In this document: piece after piece, positions 1-8,379 of the stretch
Layout: each line of letters begins with the position of its first letter
Position numbering within the stretch: position 1 is the first letter of the stretch
Assembly: GCA_019429125.1 (NCBI GenBank)
Contig: JAHYJO010000006.1
Span: forward strand, 1 to 62,370
Length of the DNA stretch: 62,370 nt
DNA from: Nanobdellati archaeon
Lineage (GTDB): Archaea > EX4484-52 > GLR71
Reading direction: 5' to 3'
Notes under the pieces: generated by a model
Databases searched by the model: none
Told to the model about the DNA's origin: nothing
Seen by the model: only the letters and a program-made list of their open reading frames with translations
Position numbers and translations under genes: made by a program

Positions 1-24
1 CGCTCAAAAGATTTCATACATATT

Positions 25-67
25 ATATGCCTATTTAGGCATATATAGTTTTCGGTCTTTTTAGACC
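25..67. terminator. Two adjacent hairpins at the window edge
   Basis: Positions 25-44 form a 9-bp stem (ATATGCCTA/TAGGCATAT) with a 2-nt loop. Positions 54-67 form a second hairpin (GGTCT/AGACC). The first arm, ATATGCCTA, occurs again near 102-110. The hairpins lie just past the 3' end of the minus-strand pseudogene that ends at 123, so they may be terminator or processing structures. No other gene is visible in 1-122. Confidence 0.35.
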
Positions 68-122
68 AAAAACGAATGAGTTAATAAAAATTAAAGGGTT
101 ATATGCCTAAAAATTAGGGAGG

Positions 123-1587
123 TCAGGCAATAAATGAGGCATTAAGATTTTCAAGATTAGATAGACAGACTAATTGAGCAACATTTGCATAATCTCTTAT
201 ATTTCCATTCTTATCATTATTATCTTCTCTCCATTCTTTTGCAGTTTTACCGAACAACGCCATATTCAATACATCTGCCTCATTTGCATAGATTAAATTC
301 ATCTCTGTCTGTGTCAATTCGTTTGGTATTAGATTTTCTTTGATTGCATTTGTATGTATCTTATAATTTATCTTCACTAATTGCCTTTTTACATTCCATT
401 CAATGTTGTGAGATTTACTTTCATTTATCTTTAATCTTTGAAACTCTTTAATCAAATAAAGTTTAAACTCAACAGAACTCCAAGATGCAAATTCAAAAAA
501 CACAGTCACAAACATACCGAAAGTTTCCTTAAATTCAGTATCGTGTTCCTTTGAAAGTATAAGATCTATACCTCGTCCCCATTTATCAACATAATGTACC
601 TTATTAAACATTTCCGCAATAAGTTCATTTCTTCGTCTTGAAACATTTCCTTTTATAATCTCATCAATAGTCAATCCGTCATATAACTTGCCCGGATTTC
701 TTATCTCAACACGATTCTTGAAAACTGCAACATTAACTGAATCATATTTATAATAATCTCTGTGGCAGAATGCATTAATTATAGCTTCTCTTAAGGCTTC
801 TTTATTTATCTCAGGGACATCAACACGCCGTAGCCCCTCAAGTCTCATACCTATATGGATATTTTTTAAGACATATGCTTCAGCCATATCAATAAGATAG
901 AATATGTCTCCATAAAAATCACTCATATCAATAGTAAATAATGTATTATCTGTGCCAAAGACAGCACATCTCAGTCTTGCATTAGGGTAAAATAATTCGG
1001 GTTTTTACCAAATAAAATAACTGCTGTATTGAGCAGTTTGTTATGGGTGACAAGACTTAACTTTTCAAGAGAATTAAATAATGTATCATACTTAAGTTTA
1101 GACAATTTCAAAAAATGTCTAAACTTATAAGGGCTTATATCTTTAATTGTGGCTTCTTTACGTATCTGTTTATCCCAACGCAACTTATCTTTATTCTCAT
1201 GAATTATCATCTCTTCAATTTTTTTAGCGCTCAACTGTCTGTCCTCATCACTCACGCGCAATACGCCCGACCATACGCATAATAAGGTATATTTTGACCA
1301 TTGACCTCAACTTTTATGCAATCTTTATCATCCACAATCTCATGTCTAATTTCTGGAAATATCTTAGGTTCAACATAGTCTGCAATAGTCTTTGAGACAC
1401 CCCTTAATGTTTTTTGGCTCACACTTTGTCCAATAACGTCACCATTATCTTTTATACCAAAATAAAGAGTCCCCGTCTGGTGTTTATTAAGCATGGCAAC
1501 AATAGAAATTACAGCTTCTTTTAATTCAGAAGTTGATGTTTTAAGTTCAAGAGTCTCACTTTCCTTAAACCTCTTTGTCTTTGACAT
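123..1587 (-). pseudogene. AlbA_2 / HATPase_c_4 transcriptional regulator, frameshifted
   Basis: Three reading-frame pieces together make one protein of about 490 residues. The N-terminal piece (from ATG at 1587) is an AlbA_2 (Schlafen-type) DNA-binding domain with ESETLELK and the typical GTLYFGIKDNGDVIG core. It should run from GRAYC straight into RVSDEDRQLS, but a lost base near 1255 shifts the frame. A second shift near 1000, in a short A/C run, separates LLNTAVILFG from ELFYPNARLRCAVFG. The last piece contains the HATPase_c_4 signature (ALREAIINAFCHRDY, RNPGKL, GRGIDLI). Such proteins are usually regulators once named divergent AAA_4 or RecG-like. Both lesions are single-base and could be sequencing errors, so the gene may be intact in the organism. 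Confidence 0.8.
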
Positions 1588-1713
1588 CAAGTTATTATCC
1601 TCAATAACTGAAGCTGAAATAAGTACAATACGGTCTAAAATCAAATAGACTTTTCATTTATTTTCAAACCATTCAACATAAACAAATATATACCTCAACA
1701 ACCAATTACAAAT

Positions 1714-2469
1714 ATGGCTTTCACCGTAGACTTTCTTCTCCAACGTTTTGAAGAGCAGGGTTTGTTCAACATAATCCTGCCATTACTCCTAGTGTTCGCG
1801 ATAGTCTATGGTATTTTAGGGAAAATCCAATTGTTCAACAATGACAAGATAAATGCGATAATAGCTTTTGTTATGGGTATGTACGTGACTGTATTTTCTG
1901 AATTTGCATTTTTTCTCACAAACATAACTGCTGGAGGTATGGTAATTCTTGTCGGTCTTCTTTTCTTTATGATGATAGTCGGATTTGGCTCATCCTTGTC
2001 AGGCGGAAGCCCAACATCAATATTGTCAGACCACAAAGATGCAATGACCATAGTTCTTATGCTCTTTGGAGGTATCATATTTGTCAACAGTGGCGGTCTT
2101 TTAATAGTTGGTGGATACTCAGTGAGGATAGGGCTCATAGATGTATTCCAGTTGACTGGATTGTATGTTGCATTTGTCGTTGTAAAAAGTCTATTAGGAT
2201 TGGGAAATGGTAGTTATAATAGTGTTAAGAAATTAGAGGACCGTTATACACAGATAGTAAGACAAATAGACGCTTTAGGTGGTGGGACTGATGCAGATAC
2301 TGTGGCTGAGATAAAACGTCTTAATGATGAAAAAACAAAAATAGAGAATAAACTTGGGAAAAAAGGAGTGTCTCCAGACCAGATAAAGCGTATGCAAGAT
2401 GGTGACCCTATATTTAGACGCAGGTATGGTCGTTACGGCAGATATGGTCATCATTATGATGATTATTAA
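1714..2469 (+). CDS. Multi-pass membrane protein with coiled-coil C-terminus
   Basis: I do not recognise a characterised family. The 251-aa protein has about five hydrophobic segments (roughly residues 17-36, 46-66, 72-92, 108-128 and 140-158). A charged, probably coiled-coil cytoplasmic stretch follows (about 165-215, with KLEDRYTQIVRQID and IKRLNDEKTKIENKL). The end is unusual: basic and aromatic, RRRYGRYGRYGHHYDDY. Proteins of this shape are common among small-genome archaea, but I know of no function. It stands alone on the plus strand, convergent with the zincin gene that ends 12 bases downstream. Confidence 0.75.
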   Translation: MAFTVDFLLQRFEEQGLFNIILPLLLVFAIVYGILGKIQLFNNDKINAIIAFVMGMYVTVFSEFAFFLTNITAGGMVILVGLLFFMMIVGFGSSLSGGSPTSILSDHKDAMTIVLMLFGGIIFVNSGGLLIVGGYSVRIGLIDVFQLTGLYVAFVVVKSLLGLGNGSYNSVKKLEDRYTQIVRQIDALGGGTDADTVAEIKRLNDEKTKIENKLGKKGVSPDQIKRMQDGDPIFRRRYGRYGRYGHHYDDY

Positions 2470-2480
2470 TGCTTCTCAAA

Positions 2481-3146
2481 TCAAGCAACATATCTTTTTG
2501 TTTTATATTTAACATTCTCAGAAGAATCAAGCATTGCATTAACAAGTTCTTTTATCGGTTCAACTGCAACTCCATACTGTTCTCTTAAGAGCTTATATGT
2601 TTCTTGCGCAGTTTCAAGTCCTTTATCCGCACTATTTTTAACTAAATTATAAAGTGATACTGCATATTCTAACTTATCCTCTTTTTTTAATTCATTATAT
2701 CCATTTCTCATTGATCTATAAAGTTCAGCGCCAACTTCACTAACTTCAGAAATAATATGTCCAATCTCATGATTTAATATTGAATCAATGACCTTGTTTC
2801 CAACATACTTTGAATCACCTGAATAAGTATCTGTCTTATCAAGTCCAAATTCTTTAAGAAGTTCATTATCCTTGACATTATATACAGTCTCTATTGTATC
2901 TGTAACTTCCTTATATATGTCATTTGGATTAAGATACATAACCTTTTCATTTGTATCAATTTCAGCAGTCTGAACGTTAGTATCATATTGTACATCAATA
3001 TTTTTAGTTATTGGATTATTATGTTCTCTCATCCTCTGGACTTTATCATCTATAGTACCTATTACCTCATTTTTACTCCAACTCAAGACTCCCAAACTAA
3101 CAAACCCTACGCAAAACACTAAAAAAAGAAATACAATCTCAATCAT
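2481..3146 (-). CDS. Membrane-anchored HExxH protein (putative zinc metallopeptidase)
   Basis: The protein opens with one N-terminal membrane segment (MIEIVFLFLVFCVGFVSLG) and continues with a hydrophilic domain of about 195 residues. It contains SILNHEIGHIISE, a textbook HExxH zinc motif, so a metallopeptidase facing the outside of the cell is the simplest reading. The family could not be named. A longer reading frame reaches 3200 with a TTG start, but that extension lies over the decayed ATPase gene next door. The ATG at 3146 gives an N-terminus like that of the small protein starting near 6436 (MIEFLFAVMLG), so I prefer it. The third zinc ligand is not certain; EVGAEL just after the motif is a candidate. 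Confidence 0.65.
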   Translation of the reverse strand: MIEIVFLFLVFCVGFVSLGVLSWSKNEVIGTIDDKVQRMREHNNPITKNIDVQYDTNVQTAEIDTNEKVMYLNPNDIYKEVTDTIETVYNVKDNELLKEFGLDKTDTYSGDSKYVGNKVIDSILNHEIGHIISEVSEVGAELYRSMRNGYNELKKEDKLEYAVSLYNLVKNSADKGLETAQETYKLLREQYGVAVEPIKELVNAMLDSSENVKYKTKRYVA

Positions 3147-3189
3147 AATACTTATTGTATGTTTCAGATTAATATATGTTTTAAAGAAT

Positions 3190-3590
3190 TTATCCTTCAA
3201 GCATCCATAACCAAATAGGTTTCAATTCAATTATCTTGTCACCAATATTAATTATTTCTTCCTAATCTTCTGTAAGTATGAGTTCCGCATCAAGTCCATA
3301 TGTTTTCATTGTGTCTAAGGCTCCTTGCAGTTATCTCATCTCATTTTCTGGGCTGAGTTCTTTTGTTACTTGTATTGCTGAAACTATCTTGTTCTTGTCT
3401 TTTATCACAAAATCACATTCCTTTTTTTCCAGATGATACTATATTTCATTTCCACGCCTACGAAGCTCTATAAATGTCATATTTTCAAGTAGCCTACCTG
3501 AATTATCTGAAAAACTAAAACTTATAGTCTCAGCAAGGGCTGTATCTATACAATACATCTTTTTTGAGCTTAACATCTGTTTCTTTATTG
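3190..3590 (-). pseudogene. C-terminal relic of archaeal AAA_14/DUF4143 ATPase
   Basis: One minus-strand frame can be read from about 3590 to the stop at 3190: YCIDTALAETISFSFSD, GRLLENMTFIELRRRGNEI, then KKECDFVIKDKNKIVSA, LDTMKTYGLDAELIL and finally ELKPIWLWMLEG. This is the typical DUF4143 end of the archaeal ATPases that pair an AAA_14 domain with DUF4143. The frame is interrupted by TAG, TAA and TAG with no indel in between. They replace what are usually Tyr and acidic positions in the family. The P-loop half is missing; the sequence upstream belongs to a different gene (GIDE domain). Confidence 0.8.
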
Positions 3591-4102
3591 AATATTGAGA
3601 TATTCGGTCTTATTGTTTTTTTAGTGATTTTTAAATGTCTCGAGTTACCGATAAACGTTTTAATTGATATGCCTTTTAATTGCATGAAACTTTTAACATG
3701 TTCAGACAGACTTTTATTGCCCAAAAGATTCACGTTCTCATAAATAAAACTAAGTGGTATATCTATTTTAGTACCAGTAGAATCAAGAAGAACCGACCCT
3801 GTATCATCTTTGACATATAGCTCGCAAGAATCAGTTCCATAAGCTAGTATGACCCAGTGTGTATTTTTTCCCTGCCTCACGCATTCTTGAATCTGGTAAT
3901 TGTAATAGTAACAATCTTATCCAGTCAGGGGTGATTTAATCATATTCGCACCAGAAGTTATACCTTTAACCTCTACAAGCCCATGGTAAGAGCCCCTTAT
4001 TTTTGATGTAGGTATATTTTCAATAATCCCTTTCAATTTCAACCAGGGAAATGATGCAACAATAAGGATTATTCCACCTATAAAAGCTACAATAATAATC
4101 AT
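3530..4102 (-). pseudogene. GIDE-domain membrane protein with in-frame stop
   Basis: Two pieces in the same frame are separated only by a TAA at 3917-3919. The first has an N-terminal membrane segment (IIIVAFIGGIILIVASF), then IENIPTSKIRG, GLVEVKG and SPLTG. After the stop the frame continues DCYYYNYQIQE, GKNTHWVI, LYVKDDTGSVLLD and IDIPLSFIYEN. This matches the GIDE domain (first known from the mitochondrial E3 ligase MUL1), where SPL.GK.CVYY is the core, so the stop most likely replaces a Lys (AAA to TAA). The C-terminal end (FIGNSRHLK onward) fades and runs into the ATPase relic. No RING domain is present, as is usual in archaea. The biochemical role of archaeal GIDE proteins is not established. 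Confidence 0.75.
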
Positions 4103-4162
4103 AAATGAATTATAATCATAGTATATATTATTTTATTGTATAATCTATTACAAATGATGTAA

Positions 4163-4411
4163 TCATTCAATTTTCTCAAGAATACCAATATCAGTCCCAA
4201 TCTCAAGCCATGCCCACGCCCAGACTATGGCCTCGAATGCGCGAACTGGGTCACCATCATCAATAAAATGTTGCGTATCTGAAATATAAGCATTAATATT
4301 AACTAAAAAATCCTCACCTTTTTTACCAATAGGCACAAGACCTAAAACTCCAATCTTGCACTTGTCCGTCCATTTGGATGTTTCACTCTTTAGCTGTTCC
4401 TCAACTCTCAT
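4163..4411 (-). CDS. DUF357 family protein
   Basis: This 82-aa protein ends in a helical unit, INAYISDTQHFIDDGDPVRAF followed by EAIVWAWAWLEIG, which is the hallmark of the archaeal DUF357 family (the usual form is a Y..D..HF.+.GD.V+A..A..YA pattern). The family is short and helical and has no settled function. The ATG at 4411 is preferred over a TTG at 4420. The gene follows the stop of the upstream small membrane-protein gene by only nine bases and is probably co-transcribed with it and with dph5. Confidence 0.75.
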   Translation of the reverse strand: MRVEEQLKSETSKWTDKCKIGVLGLVPIGKKGEDFLVNINAYISDTQHFIDDGDPVRAFEAIVWAWAWLEIGTDIGILEKIE

Positions 4412-4420
4412 AAGAATCAA

Positions 4421-4660
4421 CTATTTTTTATTCTTAATTTTAGAAAGAATCCTCTTTTTCTTTTGCATCTTATCTCGTGTCGCTTTATATTTACCAAACC
4501 CAGACACTTTTCTATTTATTACATCCTCTTCATCTTTGACAATGCTTAATATATAGGTAATCTTTTCTTCAAGAGAAAGTATCCTGCGCATGCCAAGCAC
4601 GATGCCTATAAGCATCATGATTACAACTGCAATAAGGTATAGGTTAATGTCAAGTATCAT
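4421..4660 (-). CDS. Small single-pass membrane protein
   Basis: An unrecognised protein of about 79 residues. One N-terminal membrane segment (LYLIAVVIMMLIGIVLGM) is followed by a short acidic helix (SLEEKITYILSIVKDEEDV) and a strongly basic tail (RDKMQKKKRILSKIKNKK). The frame extends upstream to a TTG at 4690 with another ATG at 4672; I chose the ATG at 4660 because it places the membrane segment at the very N-terminus. It lies between dph5 (16-45 bases away) and the DUF357 gene on the same strand. The basic tail could bind nucleic acid or phospholipid head groups, but nothing proves this. Confidence 0.55.
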   Translation of the reverse strand: MILDINLYLIAVVIMMLIGIVLGMRRILSLEEKITYILSIVKDEEDVINRKVSGFGKYKATRDKMQKKKRILSKIKNKK

Positions 4661-4705
4661 AAGCGACCACATCCTATATTTATTATGCAATCAATATATA
4701 TTTAT

Positions 4706-5443
4706 CTAAGCTTTTGAAATCTTTTCAAGAAATTCCTCTTCAGAAAAGCTAAGTTTCGCGGGTATTATAATGCAATGTGGATGTTCACCAAAATCAACAT
4801 CTTTCAATTCCTTTAAAGTCCCATATCCAATCTTGCTTTTCTTACCTAAGTGTGCGCACACAACAATCTTTGTTTCATAAACAAGTATCTTCTGACCTTT
4901 CATCTCTTCAAGCTCAACAATAACAGAAATAGCATCATTTGCACTCATACCAATATCTAAAAGAAGAAGCGTGTGTGCTCCTGATTGCAAATTAGCGAGT
5001 ATATTGTCATATGGTGATGTCGGGAAATAATTATCCTGTGGTTTCGGCAGACTCACAACTTTCCCAAATTTATATAATGACAGTCCACACTCAGCGATTG
5101 CACTAAATATTGATGATGCATGTATGATTTCTACATCAATACCTTTCTCGCGAGCATCAAGTATAAGTCCTGTATGTGTGGTCGCAGATAATGGATCTCC
5201 TCCGACAAGAAGGACAGTGTCTTCAGTAGTAGCAGAAATAATAATCTTTCCACTTTCCTCAACACCACTCCTGTCAAGCACTTCAATTTTCTTTTCAATA
5301 ATTTTTTCAAGGTATGTTATATCAATAACGAGCGGGCATGTATAAAGTTCAATATAAACTTTTTTCGCACTCTTACAAGTTTCAATCCCACGCAAGGATA
5401 TATCTTTTTCATCGCCGATACCAAGACCAATTAAATATAACAT
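4706..5443 (-). CDS. dph5: Diphthine synthase
   Basis: This is an SAM-dependent methyltransferase of the tetrapyrrole-methylase fold. It methylates the modified histidine of elongation factor 2 on the way to diphthamide. The 245-aa length fits the family. Visible signatures are the N-terminal MLYLIGLGIGDEKDIS, the glycine-rich LLVGGDPLSATTH near residue 80-92, and IHASSIFSAIAECGLSLYKFG followed by PKPQDNYFPTSPYDNI. LLLLDIG lies further on. The start at 5443 fits because the first strand begins at once. It is the first gene of a minus-strand group with two small genes downstream; the upstream orphans end 64 bases away. Diphthamide synthesis is cytosolic and specific to archaea and eukaryotes. 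Confidence 0.95.
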   Translation of the reverse strand: MLYLIGLGIGDEKDISLRGIETCKSAKKVYIELYTCPLVIDITYLEKIIEKKIEVLDRSGVEESGKIIISATTEDTVLLVGGDPLSATTHTGLILDAREKGIDVEIIHASSIFSAIAECGLSLYKFGKVVSLPKPQDNYFPTSPYDNILANLQSGAHTLLLLDIGMSANDAISVIVELEEMKGQKILVYETKIVVCAHLGKKSKIGYGTLKELKDVDFGEHPHCIIIPAKLSFSEEEFLEKISKA

Positions 5444-5507
5444 AGATAATCCTTTAAAGAAGAATTTTTTAAACTTTGGCTTTTTTATAGAGCTAGAAAC
5501 CTAAAAA

Positions 5508-6023
5508 TTATTCATCAAATATATAATTCTCACTCGCCTTTATCAACTGTATCGCTTTTTGTATCTTTTCGTCATCTGTGCGCCCATAAAAAAATTGTGA
5601 TGGGAGTACTTTAACATATTTAGGTGCATCCGAAAATGTTTGGTATTTATCTGTATATAATATAATGAAATCAAAAACAAATTTTTTGTCATTAATTTCG
5701 TCAACCACATTCTTGTTTATCACATATTTCACAGTCTCATCATCAACCGTTATTTGACCTTCACGACCATTACATATTATCTGATCTTCATCAGATAACT
5801 TAATTGTGCCGTAATTGTCTCTAATCTTTTCAATACATTCAGCCGAAATGCGGGTATAATCTGTATTTATATTCGCAGTTACAACCTGTATTTCAGGTTG
5901 TGTCTGTTTTGTTTTAATCTCCGTTTCAGAAATAGTTTTTGTTATAACCTCATTTATATCTGCATCATATTCTTCGACGAGACTGCCTAAAATCTCTGCC
6001 ATTGTTAATTTTTGAGAAGTCAT
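5508..6023 (-). CDS. Hypothetical protein, 171 aa
   Basis: I do not recognise it. The protein is acidic and soluble, with no membrane segment. The N-terminal 50 residues look flexible and rich in Thr/Glu/Lys. The rest alternates short hydrophobic strands (KKFVFDFIILYTDKYQTF) and charged helices, ending KIQKAIQLIKASENYIFDE. Its start lies two bases after the stop of the gene at 6026-6436, so the two are almost surely one transcript, and a functional link with that N-anchored protein is likely. Codon use looks like that of its neighbours. Confidence 0.6.
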   Translation of the reverse strand: MTSQKLTMAEILGSLVEEYDADINEVITKTISETEIKTKQTQPEIQVVTANINTDYTRISAECIEKIRDNYGTIKLSDEDQIICNGREGQITVDDETVKYVINKNVVDEINDKKFVFDFIILYTDKYQTFSDAPKYVKVLPSQFFYGRTDDEKIQKAIQLIKASENYIFDE

Positions 6024-6025
6024 TA

Positions 6026-6436
6026 TTACTTAATCCAATCAATTTCATCTGATGGATTTTTGTTATATTCTGTATCTTTTTTTGTAGGTTTATCTGTTGT
6101 ATTTAAATGATTTAGAAGTTCTACAATATTTGGATCCTTTGTATGTCCAACATATTGATCACCTATTCTTTTAAGGACTGTAGCTTCATTTAGTGGGGTA
6201 TTTCCTTCACCTACAAGTAATTTATTATTGCCTATCTTTGAAACTGTGTAATTATGTATTTTTCCATCTACATTTAACTCTTGTCCCGTAGATTCTATTC
6301 CATTTATTTTGTACAGGGATATGGAAATGTCATATATTTCTTTCTTTTCACCTTGATGTACCAGATTCCCTACACTAATCGTAGCAAGCACCACACTGCC
6401 AACACCTAACATCACTGCAAATAGAAATTCAATCAT
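6026..6436 (-). CDS. N-terminally anchored hypothetical protein
   Basis: About 136 residues. The first 26 are a membrane anchor (MIEFLFAVMLGVGSVVLATI) and the rest is a small hydrophilic, probably extracellular, domain with mixed beta pattern (VDGKIHNYTVSKIGNNKLLV) and a Thr/Lys/Asp-rich end. The anchor resembles that of the HExxH protein at 2481-3146. An alternative ATG at 6445 adds MIF. It is followed without gap by the 171-aa orphan gene. The family is unknown; the architecture suggests a cell-surface accessory protein. Confidence 0.6.
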   Translation of the reverse strand: MIEFLFAVMLGVGSVVLATISVGNLVHQGEKKEIYDISISLYKINGIESTGQELNVDGKIHNYTVSKIGNNKLLVGEGNTPLNEATVLKRIGDQYVGHTKDPNIVELLNHLNTTDKPTKKDTEYNKNPSDEIDWIK

Positions 6437-6486
6437 AAATATCACTTAATTATTAATTTTAACTTAATAGTTTATATCTTTTAGCC

Positions 6487-7119
6487 TCAAATGGCTTGTT
6501 TATCTGCCTCAAAATCATCTCTTGAATTATAGATTGTCCTTTCTTTGACTATATGTAGACCTTTAATCATTGTATTGATTATATCAAGGGTAACCTTATC
6601 TCCTTTAGGTATTTGTACTGTTCTGAATTCATCAAATTGATATTTTTTTTCAAAACCATAAATTACATTAGGTGTAGGTTCTAAAACATTTCCTTTGATT
6701 CCGTCCCGGACTGCTGCAACAAGATATCGTCTCTCTATCCCTAAATCATCTTGATAATGTTTAAGGTCCATATTAATTGCTTCATCTAATTTTTCAGCAA
6801 CAATCTCATGGTAATCATCAATTGAAATAGTTTCGTCAGTCCTTATATTCTCCAAGATTTTGTTATAATTACAATTGACTTTATTTCTTATTTCATTAAA
6901 TATAATCTGTCCGAAATTAACATCATATTTTATAATGATACCTTTTTCATTTGCAGCAACAAAGACATCGACAGGAACAATCTGTTCAGATTCTTTCCCA
7001 TAAAGATTATGCCCTGCTAGATACTCGGTAGGAACATCTATTATTTTTGTATATCTAAATATTCCATCTGAATTTGCTTTATCTAGTATACACCCCAATA
7101 TTACATCAACATGACTCAT
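6487..7119 (-). CDS. Hypothetical protein, 210 aa
   Basis: An unrecognised soluble protein beginning MSHVDVILGCILDKANSDG. It has no signal peptide or membrane segment. Helical charged stretches (IFNEIRNKVNCNYNKILEN, YHEIVAEKLDEAINMDLKH) alternate with strands, and a central RYLVAAVRDGIKGN segment is followed by a proline-bearing loop. It is the most upstream gene of the minus-strand group and is divergent from the trm5-like gene, whose start lies only about 40 bases away, so the two promoters share the 7120-7161 interval. Confidence 0.6.
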   Translation of the reverse strand: MSHVDVILGCILDKANSDGIFRYTKIIDVPTEYLAGHNLYGKESEQIVPVDVFVAANEKGIIIKYDVNFGQIIFNEIRNKVNCNYNKILENIRTDETISIDDYHEIVAEKLDEAINMDLKHYQDDLGIERRYLVAAVRDGIKGNVLEPTPNVIYGFEKKYQFDEFRTVQIPKGDKVTLDIINTMIKGLHIVKERTIYNSRDDFEADKQAI

Positions 7120-7161
7120 ATCAATATATTACACTTAATCATTTAAAAATATCACACCTAA

Positions 7162-7992
7162 ATGTGTTCTATGAACCTCAAAGAAGCGCTCAAAGGCAAA
7201 ATATCTGAAAAAGATGACCAATACATATATCGTGCTTTTGAGATAATAGGTGACATTGCAATAATCCAGGTGCCAGCAGAAATTGAACAGCACAAGATGC
7301 TGATGGCTGAGACACTCTGCGCACTCCACAAGAACATAAAAGTTGTCTTGCGAAAGATTGACGAAGTCTCAGGCAAATACCGTGTAGGTAAATATGAAAC
7401 CTTGATTGGCGACAGGACTTACACCATCTATTCAGAAAACAGCATCCGTATGAAAGCCGACCCGACAAAAGCATATTTCTCGTCAAAACTAGGAACTGAG
7501 CGCGAACGGATAACTGCTCAAGTAAAAGATGGTGAGACTATACTTTGCATGTTTGCCGGCATAGGTCCGTTTCCGTTGAATATTGCCAAATTACGCAATG
7601 TCACAATAAAATCAGTTGAGATAAATCCCGAGGCTACAGCCCTTTTTGCAGAAAGTCTAAAACTGAATAGGTTAAAAGGGAAAATATATATTTTTACAGG
7701 CGATATCAAAGATATAGTGCCTAACTTCTCTGAAAAGTTCGACCGCATCCTGATGCCTGCTCCAAAAGACGCACCAGAATTTTTAGACCTTGCTTTAAAA
7801 AAAGTAAAAAAGGGTGGAATCATAAACTATTATTCTTTTGTCCCTGCCGAAGACTATGATGACCTTGAAGTTGCAGTAAAAAAACAATGCGAAGATCTTG
7901 GACGAAACGTAAAAATCCTTGCGAAACGAAAATGTGGAAACATAGGTGTCTGCCAGTTCAGGGGCGCAATAGATATAAAAGTCCTTGACTGA
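7162..7992 (+). CDS. trm5: Trm5-type tRNA (guanine37-N1) methyltransferase family protein
   Basis: The protein has an N-terminal Trm5 region (FEIIGDIAIIQVP, HKNIKVVLRKID, YRVGKYETLIGD) and a class I methyltransferase domain. The domain shows SSKLGTERERI, the SAM loop MFAGIGPFPLNIAK, the acidic ribose-binding end VEINPEA and the late IINYYSFV strand. Trm5 methylates G37 next to the anticodon and prevents frameshifting. The length (276 aa) fits archaeal forms that lack the D1 domain. One oddity: the loop that usually reads NLPK...EFL reads MPAPKDAPEFL, so the Asn is absent. The related Taw2 (wyosine pathway) is therefore an alternative. Starts at 7162 and 7171 are both possible. Confidence 0.8.
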   Translation: MCSMNLKEALKGKISEKDDQYIYRAFEIIGDIAIIQVPAEIEQHKMLMAETLCALHKNIKVVLRKIDEVSGKYRVGKYETLIGDRTYTIYSENSIRMKADPTKAYFSSKLGTERERITAQVKDGETILCMFAGIGPFPLNIAKLRNVTIKSVEINPEATALFAESLKLNRLKGKIYIFTGDIKDIVPNFSEKFDRILMPAPKDAPEFLDLALKKVKKGGIINYYSFVPAEDYDDLEVAVKKQCEDLGRNVKILAKRKCGNIGVCQFRGAIDIKVLD

Positions 7993-8000
7993 TATTAATG

Positions 8001-8283
8001 GTATGGGACCTTAGGGTAGCTAACGATTGAAGGTATCATGCCTTCATTGTCTACATTGGTCATCCTTGTGGGCTGGGGGTCCTCAGACCTGTGTTCAAAA
8101 CGACCGGTGCTCCATGGGTGCGCAGTTGACATTCATGCTTTCCGCGCGAAGTCAAATGTTAATTATTCGACAAAACATTGCGCAAAGAAGTACTGGAACT
8201 ATATACTACCTGGGCGTAAGCGAGTGGTATAACTATTGTTCAACCTTATATATGGTTTTCGTGAAATTCACAGGGGTCCCATT
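8001..8283 (+). ncRNA. Probable structured RNA of about 280 nt, family unknown
   Basis: The 390-base gap between trm5 and the giant surface-protein gene is clearly richer in G+C than its surroundings, which in an AT-rich genome often marks an RNA gene. The ends can pair: ATGGGACC at 8003-8010 with GGTCCCAT at 8275-8282. Inside are hairpins such as GAAGG/CCTTC at 8029-8046 and TTGAC/GTCAA around 8136-8155. A T-run follows directly (8283-8288), as for archaeal termination. Length and end-pairing recall SRP RNA or RNase P RNA, but I find neither the SRP helix-8 motif nor the RNase P conserved regions. It could instead be a long leader of the gene starting at 8380. Confidence 0.5.
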
Positions 8284-8379
8284 TTTTGTATTTTTTATTA
8301 CTGTATATCTCGGGTTATGGTGCCTAACTGTTCCATCTAAAAATAATCCTATATATACCTCTTCTGATAATTATATACT

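Noticed and set aside
8001-8283. SRP RNA
   Set aside because: Length and end pairing fit, but the helix-8 GGAAGG-type motif and the Alu UGUAA motif could not be found.
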